Shown: positions 50,502 through 60,475, counted from the stretch's first letter. The stretch: 64,000 nucleotides of DNA from an uncultured Clostridia bacterium (GCA_937900415.1 CALCEY010000010.1:124001-188000); one strand, 5' to 3'. Numbers and translations: made by a program. Notes: a model not told the origin generated them from the letters alone.

Positions 50502-51809
50502 TTAAATTTTATAGGTCTGAAACTTATCGTTTTCCTCTGCAACGTCTTCCCTGAATTCATATTCATTTCCCGGGAGAAGAGCATTCGCTAAAATACCTAC
50601 GATCGAAGCTATCGCAAGGCCTGAAAGAGTTACGTCAGCTCCGAAAACAGTAAACGTAATTCCGCCCAGCGAGTTAAAGCCGAGAGCGCATACAAGGATG
50701 AGTGCAGCTATGATGGTATTTCTGCTTCTTGTAAAATCCACCTGATTTTCAACCACGTTTCTTATACCTATAGCTGAAATCATACCGTAAAGTATGAACG
50801 AAATTCCGCCTATCGTCGCTGCCGGAATACATTCAATCACGAAAGCAACTTTAGGTATACATGACAGCGCTATTGCAAATACAGCCGCTATCCTCATAAC
50901 CTTCGGATCATATACTTTTGTCAAGGCAAGAACTCCCGTATTTTCACCATAAGTAGTATTGGCGGGCGCTCCCACCAGTGCAGCGATACAGGTCGCCACG
51001 CCGTCTCCGAGCAACGTTCTGTGAAGTCCCGGATCAGCTATGTAATTCTTTCCTGTAGTCGCTCCAATCGCTGAAATATCCCCTATATGCTCCATCATCG
51101 TGGCAAGGGCTATTGGCATTATGGTTATTATTGCGCTCACATCAAATTTCATGATGCTTATCTCTGGAAGTCCTAAAATTGCTTCGTCTTGAATGCCTGA
51201 GAAGTCAACTGCTCCCATCATGATAGCTGCCAGATAAGATACGGCCACACCGATGAGTATAGGTACGATTTTAGACATTCCCCTGCCCCATATATTGAAT
51301 ACTATTACGGTAACCAGCGCAATTAAGGCTATCGGCCAGTTGGTTGCACAGTTATTTATCGCTGACGGAGCCAATATAAGTCCTATGGAAATTATAATGG
51401 GTCCTGTTACAACCGGAGGAAAGAATCTCATGACTCTCTTAGCTCCAAAGCCTTTTATCAAAGCTGAAAGCAGCAAGTATAAAAGTCCCGCACAGAAAAC
51501 GCCGCCGCAGGCATAAGGAAGCATTTCCTCATTGGGTGTTCCATCCTCCATAAGAGGCGCCACCGCAGCATAGCCTCCCAGAAAAGCAAAGGACGAACCT
51601 AAAAAGGCCGGAACTTTTCCTTTAGTTAAAAGATGAAACAGCAGAGTTCCTATACCGGCCATCAAAAGAGTGGTCGCTATAGGAAGGCCGGTAAGAATAG
51701 GCACCAGTACGGTGGCGCCGAACATGGCAAACGTATGCTGTAACCCCAATATCAGGGTCTTGCCGGCGCCTAAGGTTTTTACATCTGTAATTGGTTCATT
51801 GTTGTTCAT
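50502..51809 (-). CDS. Uracil permease (NCS2/UraA family)
   Basis: Proton-coupled nucleobase carrier, 435 residues with about 12-14 membrane segments. UraA-type motifs are visible: GLQHTFAMFGATVLVPILTGL, AFLGSSFAFLGGY, the MMEHIGDISAIG helix with the substrate glutamate, and GAPANTTYGENTGVLALTKV. These fit uracil rather than xanthine transporters. GGGGAGGA precedes the ATG. It is flanked by terminators, so it is monocistronic. Confidence 0.9.
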   Translation of the reverse strand: MNNNEPITDVKTLGAGKTLILGLQHTFAMFGATVLVPILTGLPIATTLLMAGIGTLLFHLLTKGKVPAFLGSSFAFLGGYAAVAPLMEDGTPNEEMLPYACGGVFCAGLLYLLLSALIKGFGAKRVMRFFPPVVTGPIIISIGLILAPSAINNCATNWPIALIALVTVIVFNIWGRGMSKIVPILIGVAVSYLAAIMMGAVDFSGIQDEAILGLPEISIMKFDVSAIITIMPIALATMMEHIGDISAIGATTGKNYIADPGLHRTLLGDGVATCIAALVGAPANTTYGENTGVLALTKVYDPKVMRIAAVFAIALSCIPKVAFVIECIPAATIGGISFILYGMISAIGIRNVVENQVDFTRSRNTIIAALILVCALGFNSLGGITFTVFGADVTLSGLAIASIVGILANALLPGNEYEFREDVAEENDKFQTYKI

Positions 51810-51850
51810 AAATCTTGTCCTCCCCGTAAGTTAAATCATCTATACCCATA

Positions 51851-51880
51851 AAAAGGACTTCCTGAAAGGAAGTCCTTTTA
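51851..51880 (-). terminator. Intrinsic terminator after hppA
   Basis: AAAAGGACTTCC/GGAAGTCCTTTT, a 12-bp stem with a 5-nt loop, then TTTTAT on the minus strand. Confidence 0.9.
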
Positions 51881-51895
51881 TAAGTCTTAAAATTT

Positions 51896-53908
51896 CTACA
51901 GCAGTCCGCCTATCTCTACGAACAGAGGTGCGAATACTACCGCTACTATTGTCATAAGCTTTATGAGAATGTTGATTGAAGGACCGGAAGTATCCTTGAA
52001 CGGGTCTCCTACGGTATCTCCTACTACAGCAGCTTTGTGAGGCTCTGAACCCTTTCCGCCGTAATTTCCTTCTTCAATATACTTCTTGGCATTGTCCCAA
52101 GCTCCTCCTGCATTGGCCATCATAATGGCAAGGAGTACGCCTGAAGAAAGAGCTCCGCCAAGCATTCCGCCTAAGGCGGCAGGACCCAGTACGATACCGA
52201 CAATCAGAGGTGCTACGATAGCCATGATTCCCGGAATTACCATTTCTCTGAGTGCTGCTTTAGTTGAAATGTCAACACAGTTTGCATAGTCAGGCTTTGA
52301 AGTTCCCTCCATAATGCCATTGTCTTCTCTGAACTGTCTTCTAACTTCTTCAATCATCTGATTTGCAGCCTTGCCTACGGAATTCATAGTCATGGCTGAG
52401 AACAGGAACGGAAGCATAGCTCCGATGAAGAGACCTATGATTACTATAGGTTCAAGCAGACTAATAGCTTCGAGCTCCGTAACTGCAGCATATGAAGCAA
52501 ACAGAGCCAGTGCAGTCAGAGCTGCCGAACCGATGGCAAAGCCCTTACCAATAGCGGCTGTCGTATTTCCTACAGCGTCAAGCTTGTCTGTAATTTCTCT
52601 TACTTCATGAGGAAGCTCTGACATTTCGGCAATTCCGCCGGCATTGTCTGATACAGGTCCGTAAGCGTCAACGGCTACAGTCATACCTGTAGTTGAGAGC
52701 ATACCTACCGCTGCAAGAGCGATTCCATAAAGGCCCGCAAACTGATATGCAACGAATACGCCTATGCAAATGAAGATTATCGGCCAGAGTGTGGACATCA
52801 TTCCAACGCCGAGACCACTGATTATTGTAGTTGCAGCTCCTGTCTGTGACTGGTCTGCAATTTTCTTAACTGATTTGTAGTCGCCGGAAGTGTAAACTTC
52901 TGTAACCTTACCGATGGCGATACCAACGATAAGACCTGCGATGATAGCGAATGCGTAAGTATAATCACCAAGCATCTGCTTTGAAAGAACAACTGTTGCA
53001 ATTATTACTAAAATGCCGCTTATATAAGTACCCAGATTGAGAGCGCTGGCAGGGTTTCCGCCTTCCTTGCCTCTTACGCACATGATACCTATAACAGAAG
53101 CAATAATTCCTACCGCCGATATAATCAGCGGGAAGAGTGCAGCTGTAGTTTCAGAGAAAGTAGCTGTCTCCATAGAAGTCATAACTGCAACGGAAGCCAG
53201 CGTAACAGCTGAAATTATTGATCCTACGTATGACTCAAACAGGTCTGAACCCATACCTGCAACGTCGCCTACATTATCGCCTACGTTGTCGGCGATAACC
53301 GCCGGGTTACGAGGGTCGTCTTCAGGGATTCCTGCTTCAACCTTACCTACAAGGTCGGCGCCTACGTCGGCAGCCTTGGTATAGATACCGCCTCCTACTC
53401 TTCCAAAGAGAGCCATTGAGGATGCTCCGAGGCCAAAGCCTGTGATGCACTGTGTAACCGTAGCAAGGTCAAGGAATACTACTATCAGACTGAGACCTAA
53501 AAGTCCAAGACCCGATACGCAAAGACCCATAACGGCACCGCTTCTGAAAGCAATCTTCAGAGCCTTATTCATACCTGATTCCTTTGCAGCGTAAGCAGTT
53601 CTTACGTTGCCGGCAGTAGCCACCTTCATTCCGAAGAATCCAGCTAATACCGAAAGCAATGCTCCAAACAAATAAAGCACTGCGGTTGTCCAGCTTTTTA
53701 ATCCAAAACCGATGAGTAAGAATAAAACAGCGATTACTATAACCATTGTCTTATATTCTCTTCTCAGGAATGCCATCGCACCTTCTCTGATGTATCCGGC
53801 AATTTCTTTCATTCTGTCTGTACCTTCGTCAGCCTTGAGAATCCATGCTGCCAAGCAAAACGCAACAATCAGACCGAATGCGGCTGCACATACAGCAAAA
53901 ATATTCAT
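51896..53908 (-). CDS. hppA: Membrane-bound ion-pumping pyrophosphatase
   Basis: Couples pyrophosphate hydrolysis to H+ or Na+ export. 670 residues, about 16 membrane segments. Active-site blocks are complete: DVGADLVGKVEAGIPEDDPR, NPAVIADNVGDNVGD and, near the C terminus, GDTVGDPFKDTSGPS. GNTTAAIGKG has Ala where K+-independent enzymes carry Lys, pointing to the K+-dependent type; H+ versus Na+ cannot be settled here. ATG 53908 is preceded by GGGAGG; the longer frame from 53971 is not. Such pumps recover energy from the pyrophosphate released by CoA-ligase and biosynthetic reactions in low-energy anaerobes. Confidence 0.95.
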   Translation of the reverse strand: MNIFAVCAAAFGLIVAFCLAAWILKADEGTDRMKEIAGYIREGAMAFLRREYKTMVIVIAVLFLLIGFGLKSWTTAVLYLFGALLSVLAGFFGMKVATAGNVRTAYAAKESGMNKALKIAFRSGAVMGLCVSGLGLLGLSLIVVFLDLATVTQCITGFGLGASSMALFGRVGGGIYTKAADVGADLVGKVEAGIPEDDPRNPAVIADNVGDNVGDVAGMGSDLFESYVGSIISAVTLASVAVMTSMETATFSETTAALFPLIISAVGIIASVIGIMCVRGKEGGNPASALNLGTYISGILVIIATVVLSKQMLGDYTYAFAIIAGLIVGIAIGKVTEVYTSGDYKSVKKIADQSQTGAATTIISGLGVGMMSTLWPIIFICIGVFVAYQFAGLYGIALAAVGMLSTTGMTVAVDAYGPVSDNAGGIAEMSELPHEVREITDKLDAVGNTTAAIGKGFAIGSAALTALALFASYAAVTELEAISLLEPIVIIGLFIGAMLPFLFSAMTMNSVGKAANQMIEEVRRQFREDNGIMEGTSKPDYANCVDISTKAALREMVIPGIMAIVAPLIVGIVLGPAALGGMLGGALSSGVLLAIMMANAGGAWDNAKKYIEEGNYGGKGSEPHKAAVVGDTVGDPFKDTSGPSINILIKLMTIVAVVFAPLFVEIGGLL

Positions 53909-54009
53909 GTTTGATACCTCCCGCTCACTTTTAACGCTGAATAAGAGGCACGCTGAGTACCTCTTACGCAAAGTGAATATTTAATAATAATAACGTTTTG
54001 ATTGTGAAG

Positions 54010-54240
54010 CTAATCCATCGCTACCAGCGCTAAGGAAAGCACTACGAATAAAATAGCTCCTACTGTTGTAATTTTTGACAATATAGCCTCATAGCCCCTG
54101 CTCTTCTTTTTTCCGAAAAGCTGTTCAGCTCCTCCTGCGATGGAACCTGAAAGACCTGCGCTGTTGCCCGATTGTAAAAGCACGCTGGCAATGAGTACAA
54201 CGCTTGAGATTGCCAATAAAATCATTAAAAACAGTCTCAT
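54010..54240 (-). CDS. secG: Preprotein translocase subunit SecG
   Basis: Small accessory subunit of SecYEG. 76 residues with two membrane helices flanking the conserved LQSGNSAGLSGSIAGGAEQLFGK loop. GTAGGAGG precedes the ATG. In many Firmicutes secG follows eno at the end of the glycolytic operon; here it directly follows tpiA. Confidence 0.93.
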   Translation of the reverse strand: MRLFLMILLAISSVVLIASVLLQSGNSAGLSGSIAGGAEQLFGKKKSRGYEAILSKITTVGAILFVVLSLALVAMD

Positions 54241-54299
54241 AAATATCCTCCTACAATATAACTTATTTAGTATAGCATAAAAATTATGTCGAAATCAAG

Positions 54300-55046
54300 T
54301 TAAAAGTTGACAATTTCAATAAATTTTAGAGGATCAAGGCTTGCTCCCCCAACAAGAGCTCCGTCTATTTCTTCCATGTTCATTATTTCCGTAGCATTAT
54401 CGGGCTTAACGCTGCCGCCGTATTGAATAACTATCATGTCAGCCGTTTCTTCATCATAGATTCCTGTCAGCGTTTCTCTTATGCAGGAGCACATTTCATT
54501 GGCCTGCTGCGGGGTTGCGGTTTTTCCCGTCCCGATGGCCCAAACGGGTTCATACGCTATGGTAATTTTACAAGAATCTTCACTTGTGATACCGCTGAAG
54601 GCGGCCTTTATCTGGTCTGAAACTAACGCATTTGCCTTTCCCTCTTCCCGTTCTTGCAGATTTTCTCCTACGCATAATACAGGAAGAATTTCAGATTCAA
54701 GCAGAGCTTTAAGCTTAAGATTGACGGTCTCGTCTGTTTCATTGAAATATTGGCGTCTTTCGGAATGACCCACAAGGCAGTAATCCACACCGAGCTCCTG
54801 AAGCATTCTGACAGAAACTTCACCGGTATATGCGCCTTCCTTTTCAAAATGAACGTTCTGCGCTCCTACTCCTATTCCGCTTCCCGCAAGCTCCTCCGTC
54901 AATGCCTGAAGCTGCGGATATGGTGCAAAGACAGCCGTTTTCACGTCTGTATCATGATAAAGCTCTTTGAACTTGCGGGCAAAATCTCTCGCCTCTTCTA
55001 TAGTCTTGTACATTTTCCAGTTTCCCGCAATAAAGGGTATTCTCAT
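54300..55046 (-). CDS. tpiA: Triosephosphate isomerase
   Basis: Interconverts dihydroxyacetone phosphate and glyceraldehyde 3-phosphate. 248 residues with the catalytic lysine in GNWKMYK, histidine in VGHSERRQYF, glutamate in AYEPVWAIGTGKTA and the phosphate loop GGSVKPDN. GAAAGGCGG precedes the ATG; 17 bp after pgk. Confidence 0.97.
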   Translation of the reverse strand: MRIPFIAGNWKMYKTIEEARDFARKFKELYHDTDVKTAVFAPYPQLQALTEELAGSGIGVGAQNVHFEKEGAYTGEVSVRMLQELGVDYCLVGHSERRQYFNETDETVNLKLKALLESEILPVLCVGENLQEREEGKANALVSDQIKAAFSGITSEDSCKITIAYEPVWAIGTGKTATPQQANEMCSCIRETLTGIYDEETADMIVIQYGGSVKPDNATEIMNMEEIDGALVGGASLDPLKFIEIVNF

Positions 55047-55063
55047 ATTGACTTCCGCCTTTC

Positions 55064-56248
55064 TTATTTATCTTCCAAAACAGCTACGCCCGGCAGCTCT
55101 TTTCCCTCCAGAAATTCAAGAGAAGCTCCGCCTCCGGTAGAAATATGACTCATCTTTTGAGCAAGGCCAAACTGGGCTACAGCAGCGGCAGAATCTCCGC
55201 CCCCAATCACAGTCACAGCGTCTGAATCTGCCATGGCCTCCGCTACCGCCAAAGTGCCTTTTGCAAAGCTTTCCATCTCAAATACGCCCATCGGTCCGTT
55301 CCATACGACTGTCTTAGCTTTTAAAATTTCTTCTTTATATATAGCCGCTGTCTCAGGTCCTATATCAAGCCCCATCATGTCTGACGGCATTTCCTCAGCT
55401 TTACATACAAAAGTTTCCGTATCGTTTTTAAATTCTCTTCCGCATACTACGTCGACGGGAATAAGGAACTTTACTTTCTTTTCTTCGGCTTCTTTAATAA
55501 GCTCTTTAGCCAAATCTATGCTTTCAGAATCCAGAATTGAAGTTCCTATCTCATATCCCTTTGACTTGTAAAAGGTGTACGCCATTCCTCCGCCTATTAT
55601 CAGAATGTCGACTTTGTTCAGAAGATTCCTTATGACGGAAATCTTATCGCTCACTTTTGCACCGCCCATTATGGCAACAAACGGTCTCTTCGGGTTTTCC
55701 ACCGCATTTCCTAAGAATTCAAGCTCCTTTTCTATCAGAAAGCCGGAGACTGCCGGCAGATATGCGGCTATCCCCGCAGTCGAAGCATGAGCTCTATGTG
55801 CAGTTCCGAAAGCGTCATTGACAAATATGTCGGCTAAAGAGGATAATTCTTTGGCAAATTCTTCTCCGTTCTTGGTCTCTTCTTTTCTGAAGCGTACGTT
55901 TTCAAGCAGCATTATCTGTCCGGCTTTAAGCTGACTTGCCTTTTCTCTGACAGTATCGTCCACTACGGCGTCGGAGACTGCAAAAATCACCTCATCGCCA
56001 AGCAGCTCGGAAAGCCGGTCTGCGACAGGTTTCAAACTATATTTACCGTCCGGCTGTCCACCCGGTCGTCCTAAGTGAGACATCAGTATCACGGCAGCGT
56101 TTTCATCCGTTAAATACCGTATTGTCTGCAGCGCCGCTTTTATTCTCGTATCGTCCGTAATCCTTCCGTCTTTAAGAGGGACGTTGAAGTCGCACCTTAC
56201 GATCACTTTTTTATTTTTAACTTCTATATCTCTGACAGTCTTTTTCAT
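55064..56248 (-). CDS. pgk: Phosphoglycerate kinase
   Basis: Makes ATP from 1,3-bisphosphoglycerate. 394 residues with RCDFNVPLKDG, the basic patch MSHLGRPGG, NDAFGTAHRAHAST, GGAKVSDKI and the C-terminal nucleotide loop GGGDSAAAVA with STGGGASLEFLEG. The ribosome site is weak (GGATGG). A 143-bp gap separates it from gap. Confidence 0.97.
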   Translation of the reverse strand: MKKTVRDIEVKNKKVIVRCDFNVPLKDGRITDDTRIKAALQTIRYLTDENAAVILMSHLGRPGGQPDGKYSLKPVADRLSELLGDEVIFAVSDAVVDDTVREKASQLKAGQIMLLENVRFRKEETKNGEEFAKELSSLADIFVNDAFGTAHRAHASTAGIAAYLPAVSGFLIEKELEFLGNAVENPKRPFVAIMGGAKVSDKISVIRNLLNKVDILIIGGGMAYTFYKSKGYEIGTSILDSESIDLAKELIKEAEEKKVKFLIPVDVVCGREFKNDTETFVCKAEEMPSDMMGLDIGPETAAIYKEEILKAKTVVWNGPMGVFEMESFAKGTLAVAEAMADSDAVTVIGGGDSAAAVAQFGLAQKMSHISTGGGASLEFLEGKELPGVAVLEDK

Positions 56249-56391
56249 TTTTTATGCCATCCTTATTATTAAATATTCAGCAAACTCGCCGCCCATGGCG
56301 GCCGCCTGTTTTAAGTGCAACGCCGGGCTCTGAAACAGCCGGTAACGTCAAACCACTGAGGCGGCGCAGGGAGGCGAGTAAAACGTCAATA

Positions 56392-57402
56392 TTAGCCCAC
56401 GCTGTGCATGTATTTTATCATTTCAAGAATTTTGCTTGAATATCCGAATTCATTATCATAGAAAGCTATGAACTTGAAGAAATGGTCGTTTAATTCAATA
56501 CCTTCCCTGGCGTCGAAAATCGAAGTGCAAGGATCTCCTACAAAGTCTCCCGAAACAACTTCGTCGTCAACATATTCCAGAACGCCTTTCATATAAGTTT
56601 CCGACGCTTCCTTTACCTTGCTGCATATCTCTTCGTAGGAAGCCGGTTTTTCCAGCACTACATTGAGGTCTACAACTGAAACGTCAGCTGTCGGAACTCT
56701 GTATGAAATACCTGTCATCTTTCCCTTTAAGGATGGGATTACAAGTCCTACCGCTTTAGCTGCGCCTGTAGTTGAAGGAATTACGTTTCCAAAAACGCTC
56801 CTTCCTGTTCTCCAGTCTTTCATTGAACGGGCGTCGACTACCTTCTGCTTTGCAGTTGCTGAATGGATGGTAGACATCAGGCCTTCCTTGATTCCCCAGT
56901 TATCTTCAATGATCTTTGCTAAAGGAGCCAGACAGTTTGTAGTGCAGGACGCGTTGGAAACAACCTGCATTTCCGGTTTGTAGTTTTCGTGGTTTACTCC
57001 GAAAACAAATGTAGGAGTTTCCTTATCCTTAGCCGGCGCTGATATTATAACCTTTTTGGCTCCGGCTTTTATATGATCCAAGGATTTTTCCGTAGTAACG
57101 TAGGCTCCCGTAGCCTCTACGATATACTCTGCCCCGCATTCTTTCCACGGTATGTTGATTGCTTCGGTCTCACTGTAAACGGGAACTTTCTTACCGTCTA
57201 TTATCAGACCCTTGTCGTAACGATCCAAACTCTTCGGAAATCTTCCGAAGGTCGTGTCGTACTTCAACATGTATACCAGATATTCAAGATCTGCATTTCT
57301 CACGTTGATTCCCGCAATTTCGATTTCGGGCATGTCCATCGCCGCGCGGATGACAACTCTTGCAATTCTTCCGAAACCGCTGATACCTACTTTAATCGCC
57401 AT
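56392..57402 (-). CDS. gap: Glyceraldehyde-3-phosphate dehydrogenase
   Basis: Oxidises glyceraldehyde 3-phosphate with NAD and phosphate. 336 residues: Rossmann start VGISGFGRIARVV, catalytic cysteine in SNASCTTNCLAPL near residue 151, HSATAKQK, and the phosphate-binding RAAKA-like segment TTGAAKAVGLV. An aspartate-like position is not seen after strand 2 (INVRNADLEYL has Asn), so cofactor preference is best not assumed. ATG 57402 follows GGGAGG. It is 50 bp after rpoN. Confidence 0.96.
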   Translation of the reverse strand: MAIKVGISGFGRIARVVIRAAMDMPEIEIAGINVRNADLEYLVYMLKYDTTFGRFPKSLDRYDKGLIIDGKKVPVYSETEAINIPWKECGAEYIVEATGAYVTTEKSLDHIKAGAKKVIISAPAKDKETPTFVFGVNHENYKPEMQVVSNASCTTNCLAPLAKIIEDNWGIKEGLMSTIHSATAKQKVVDARSMKDWRTGRSVFGNVIPSTTGAAKAVGLVIPSLKGKMTGISYRVPTADVSVVDLNVVLEKPASYEEICSKVKEASETYMKGVLEYVDDEVVSGDFVGDPCTSIFDAREGIELNDHFFKFIAFYDNEFGYSSKILEMIKYMHSVG

Positions 57403-57452
57403 TTTTCTTTTCCTCCCAAACTCTAAGTATGACAATTACTTTTTTATTTTAA

Positions 57453-58835
57453 TTATTTATATTCATATCTTCTCCTTTTGGACGAAGATAAAATATTCAT
57501 TCCTTCCCTATACTTGGCAACGGTGCGGCGGGATATTTCTATTCCCCGTTCACTTAGAATCTCAACCATCTCCTGATCGCTGTAAGGTTTCTTCGGATCC
57601 TCACCGTCTATAATTTCTTTTATAAAGGTTTTAATGCTGTTGGAGGATAATCCTTCTCCACTCTGACCAGTTACGCCGCTGGAAAAGAAATATCTTATCT
57701 CGAAAACGCCTCTCGGAGTCTGCATATATTTACCGTTAATGGAACGGCTGACTGTCGATTCGTGTACGCCCATCACGTCTGCAACCTGTTTAAGGGTGAG
57801 AGTCTTCATGTATTTCGGCCCCTTTTCAAGGAACTCTCTCTGATGTTCCACAACTGCCGTCACCACGTTGAATATGGTCTGTCTTCGCTGCTCTATGCTC
57901 TTTATGAGCCATATAGCCGAATTGAATTTATCTGTAAGATACTTGGAAACCTCTTCGTCATTCTTCGTTTCCTTTGAAAGATTGGTATAATACGGACTGA
58001 CCATCAGATGAGGTATGCTGTTCTCATTGGTTGAAACCACGTACTCATCGTTTACTTTTTCAACTATCACGTCAGGCGTTATGTATTTGACGTTTTCGTC
58101 TCCGGCAAAACTTCTTCCAGGCTTCGGCTCCAAAGACCTTATAAGATCGCATACCATCTGAACTTGATTTACCGGAATTCCCAACAGCTTGGAAACCTTG
58201 CCCAGCCGGTTCTCTCCTAAATCCTCAAGATGATTGAGGATTATATATTCGATACGATCTTCCAAAAGGCCCTTTGCCGCCAGCTGTATTATCAGACATT
58301 CTTTAAGATTTCTTGCACCTACGCCTAATGGTTCAAAAGTCTGAATAACGTCCAGAACTTTTTCCACGTGCTCCTCCGTAGTCCTGAAACAAGCAGCGAC
58401 CTTTCCGATGTCTGCTTTAAGGTATCCGTTGTCATCTATAGCCTCTACCAGGTACCTTCCTATTTTAAGATCTTTTCCTTTTAAATTGGAAAAAGTCAAC
58501 TGCAAAAGCAGCGAATCCTCCAGAGTTTCATCCTTGCTTACAAACTGTTCAAAGGAGAAGGTCTCCTTATCCTTTGAATACTGCCACTGATTATAGCTTA
58601 TATCGTCATACTCCTCTTTGACTTTTTCGCGCAAATCAAAATCGGGCTGCTCCTTGGGGGGCTCAACATCAGCCGTCCTGTCAAATTCCAGAACGGGATT
58701 TTCCATCAATTCTCCCTGCACAAAATTATCCAGCTCCTGGGTATTGAACTGAAGAATTCGGATTGCCTGAATAAGTTCTGGCGTCATAGTCAACTTCTGA
58801 GTCTGTTCAATTGTCAGGCCATAACTTAATTTCAT
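57453..58835 (-). CDS. rpoN: RNA polymerase sigma-54 factor
   Basis: Alternative sigma factor recognising -24/-12 promoters and requiring AAA+ activators. 460 residues: Gln/Leu-rich region I (QTQKLTMTPELIQAIRILQ), acidic region II, core-binding domain, the helix-turn-helix (LKQVADVMGVHESTVSRSI) and the RpoN box SRRTVAKYRE near the C terminus. GAGGTGAAGG precedes ATG. It heads the gap-pgk-tpiA run. Its product is needed for the promoter at 29.3 kb. Confidence 0.97.
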   Translation of the reverse strand: MKLSYGLTIEQTQKLTMTPELIQAIRILQFNTQELDNFVQGELMENPVLEFDRTADVEPPKEQPDFDLREKVKEEYDDISYNQWQYSKDKETFSFEQFVSKDETLEDSLLLQLTFSNLKGKDLKIGRYLVEAIDDNGYLKADIGKVAACFRTTEEHVEKVLDVIQTFEPLGVGARNLKECLIIQLAAKGLLEDRIEYIILNHLEDLGENRLGKVSKLLGIPVNQVQMVCDLIRSLEPKPGRSFAGDENVKYITPDVIVEKVNDEYVVSTNENSIPHLMVSPYYTNLSKETKNDEEVSKYLTDKFNSAIWLIKSIEQRRQTIFNVVTAVVEHQREFLEKGPKYMKTLTLKQVADVMGVHESTVSRSINGKYMQTPRGVFEIRYFFSSGVTGQSGEGLSSNSIKTFIKEIIDGEDPKKPYSDQEMVEILSERGIEISRRTVAKYREGMNILSSSKRRRYEYK

Positions 58836-58898
58836 CCTTCACCTCTGCGTAATCACATTCAACCCTTTTTATGCAAATATTATACCAAAAATCTAATA

Positions 58899-59369
58899 TC
58901 ATTTCAAGCCCGGGAAGCCCAATTGTCTTAACGCTTCAAACAATATTATGTTGGCAGAATTTGACAGATTGAAGGACCTGGTTCTCGTATTCTCACTCAT
59001 CGGTATTCTTACAGCTTTTTCTTCGTTCATTCCGATGAAGTCCCTCGGCAGTCCTCTTGTCTCTCTTCCGAAAAGTATAAAATCTCCGTCTTCATATTCG
59101 ACGTCAGTATAAAGACGGCCTCCCTGCGTAGTGGCCAGCCACATCCTTTCTTCACCGTATTTCTTTATGAAGTCGTCCAGACTTTCATGTATTTCAAGAC
59201 TGACGTAAGGCCAGTAATCAAGTCCTGCTCTTTTTACATGTCTGTCGTCTATATCAAATCCCAATGGCTTTACAAGGTGAAGCCTCGTGTCAGTAGCTGC
59301 GCAGGTTCTTGCTATATTTCCTGTGTTGGGCGGTATTTCAGGTTCTACAAATACTATATTAAGGCTCAT
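58899..59369 (-). CDS. trmL: tRNA (cytidine(34)-2'-O)-methyltransferase
   Basis: SPOUT-class (trefoil-knot) methyltransferase modifying the wobble base of tRNA-Leu. 156 residues with NIVFVEPEIPPNTGNIARTC, LVKPLGFDIDDRHVKRAGLDYW, LFGRETRGLP and the knot RSFNLSNSANIILFEALRQ. ATG 59369 follows GAGGAGG; the TTG two codons upstream is not needed. Divergent from hom. Confidence 0.94.
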   Translation of the reverse strand: MSLNIVFVEPEIPPNTGNIARTCAATDTRLHLVKPLGFDIDDRHVKRAGLDYWPYVSLEIHESLDDFIKKYGEERMWLATTQGGRLYTDVEYEDGDFILFGRETRGLPRDFIGMNEEKAVRIPMSENTRTRSFNLSNSANIILFEALRQLGFPGLK

Positions 59370-59503
59370 TTTCAAGTTTCCTCCTCTGACAATAATAACA
59401 AATTTTCAAAAAAGGTAAAGACAAAAATTCAAAACTGTTATATAATTTTGCTTAAATAACTTCAAAAGAAAACAAGGTTATTCATCTAAGCAAGGAGGAA
59501 GGC

Positions 59504-60475
59504 ATGAAAACCGTAAAAATCGGATTACTTGGATTCGGCAACGTAGGCGGCGGAACTTATCACATACTTACCGAAAACAAAGAAATAATAGAAAAACGTA
59601 CCGGCGTTACTCCCGAAGTAGTAAAAATATTGCAGCGCAGCAGGAACAAAAAGCGTTTTGCAGAGGCAGACCCATCGCTTTTAACTGAAGATCCCGATGA
59701 TGTCATCAAGAATCCTCAGATAGACATAGTAGTTGAAATGATTGGAGGTATAGAGCCGGCCACATCTTTCATGGTTCAAGCTATGAAAGAGGGAAAACAT
59801 GTAATCAGCGCCAATAAAGCCGCTATAGCGGCAAACTATAAGCTGCTCACAGAGACTGCCCGAGCCAGCAACGTCGAATTTCTCTTTGAAGCCAGCGTAG
59901 CCGGCGGAGTCCCCGTTCTCACAGCTATAACCGGAGCGCTGCAAGCCAACAATTTCATAGAAATAATGGGAATCCTAAACGGCACCACCAACTACATCCT
60001 TACAAAGATGACGGATGAAGGTCTTTCATATGGCGAAGTTTTGAAGGACGCCCAGGAAAAGGGCTTTGCCGAAGCCGACCCTACCGCTGACGTAGAAGGC
60101 ATAGACGCAGCCAACAAGCTTTCCATACTCATGGCGCTGGCTTTCGGAACTCATATCCCTCCCGAAGAAATTCCAACAGTCGGAATTACAGGCGTTTCTC
60201 CGGAGGATATAAAAGAAGCTTCTGACTGCGGTAAAAAAATAAAGCTTATAGGAAAAGCCCGGCTGAACGACGGTAAATTGGAATACTCCGTCTCCCCTGT
60301 CCTTCTGGATGAAACTCATCCTCTTGCAGGCGTCAGCAACGAATTCAACGCCGTATACGTAACCGGCGACATGGTCGGAGAGCTGATGTTCTATGGACGC
60401 GGTGCAGGCCCGCTTCCTACAGGCAGCGCAATTTGCGGAGACATACTGGATATAATGAAAAGAAAATTCAGATAG
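59504..60475 (+). CDS. hom: Homoserine dehydrogenase, short form without ACT domain
   Basis: Reduces aspartate semialdehyde to homoserine, the precursor of threonine and methionine. 323 residues: NAD(P)-binding start GLLGFGNVGGGTY, VISANKAAIA, the catalytic-domain signature GILNGTTNYILTKM and EADPTADVEGIDAANKLSIL. Many bacterial enzymes have about 100 more residues forming a C-terminal ACT domain that responds to threonine; this one stops after the catalytic part, so it should lack that feedback control. GGAGGAAGGC precedes ATG. Homoserine also feeds the sulfhydrylase at 7.9 kb. Confidence 0.94.
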   Translation: MKTVKIGLLGFGNVGGGTYHILTENKEIIEKRTGVTPEVVKILQRSRNKKRFAEADPSLLTEDPDDVIKNPQIDIVVEMIGGIEPATSFMVQAMKEGKHVISANKAAIAANYKLLTETARASNVEFLFEASVAGGVPVLTAITGALQANNFIEIMGILNGTTNYILTKMTDEGLSYGEVLKDAQEKGFAEADPTADVEGIDAANKLSILMALAFGTHIPPEEIPTVGITGVSPEDIKEASDCGKKIKLIGKARLNDGKLEYSVSPVLLDETHPLAGVSNEFNAVYVTGDMVGELMFYGRGAGPLPTGSAICGDILDIMKRKFR

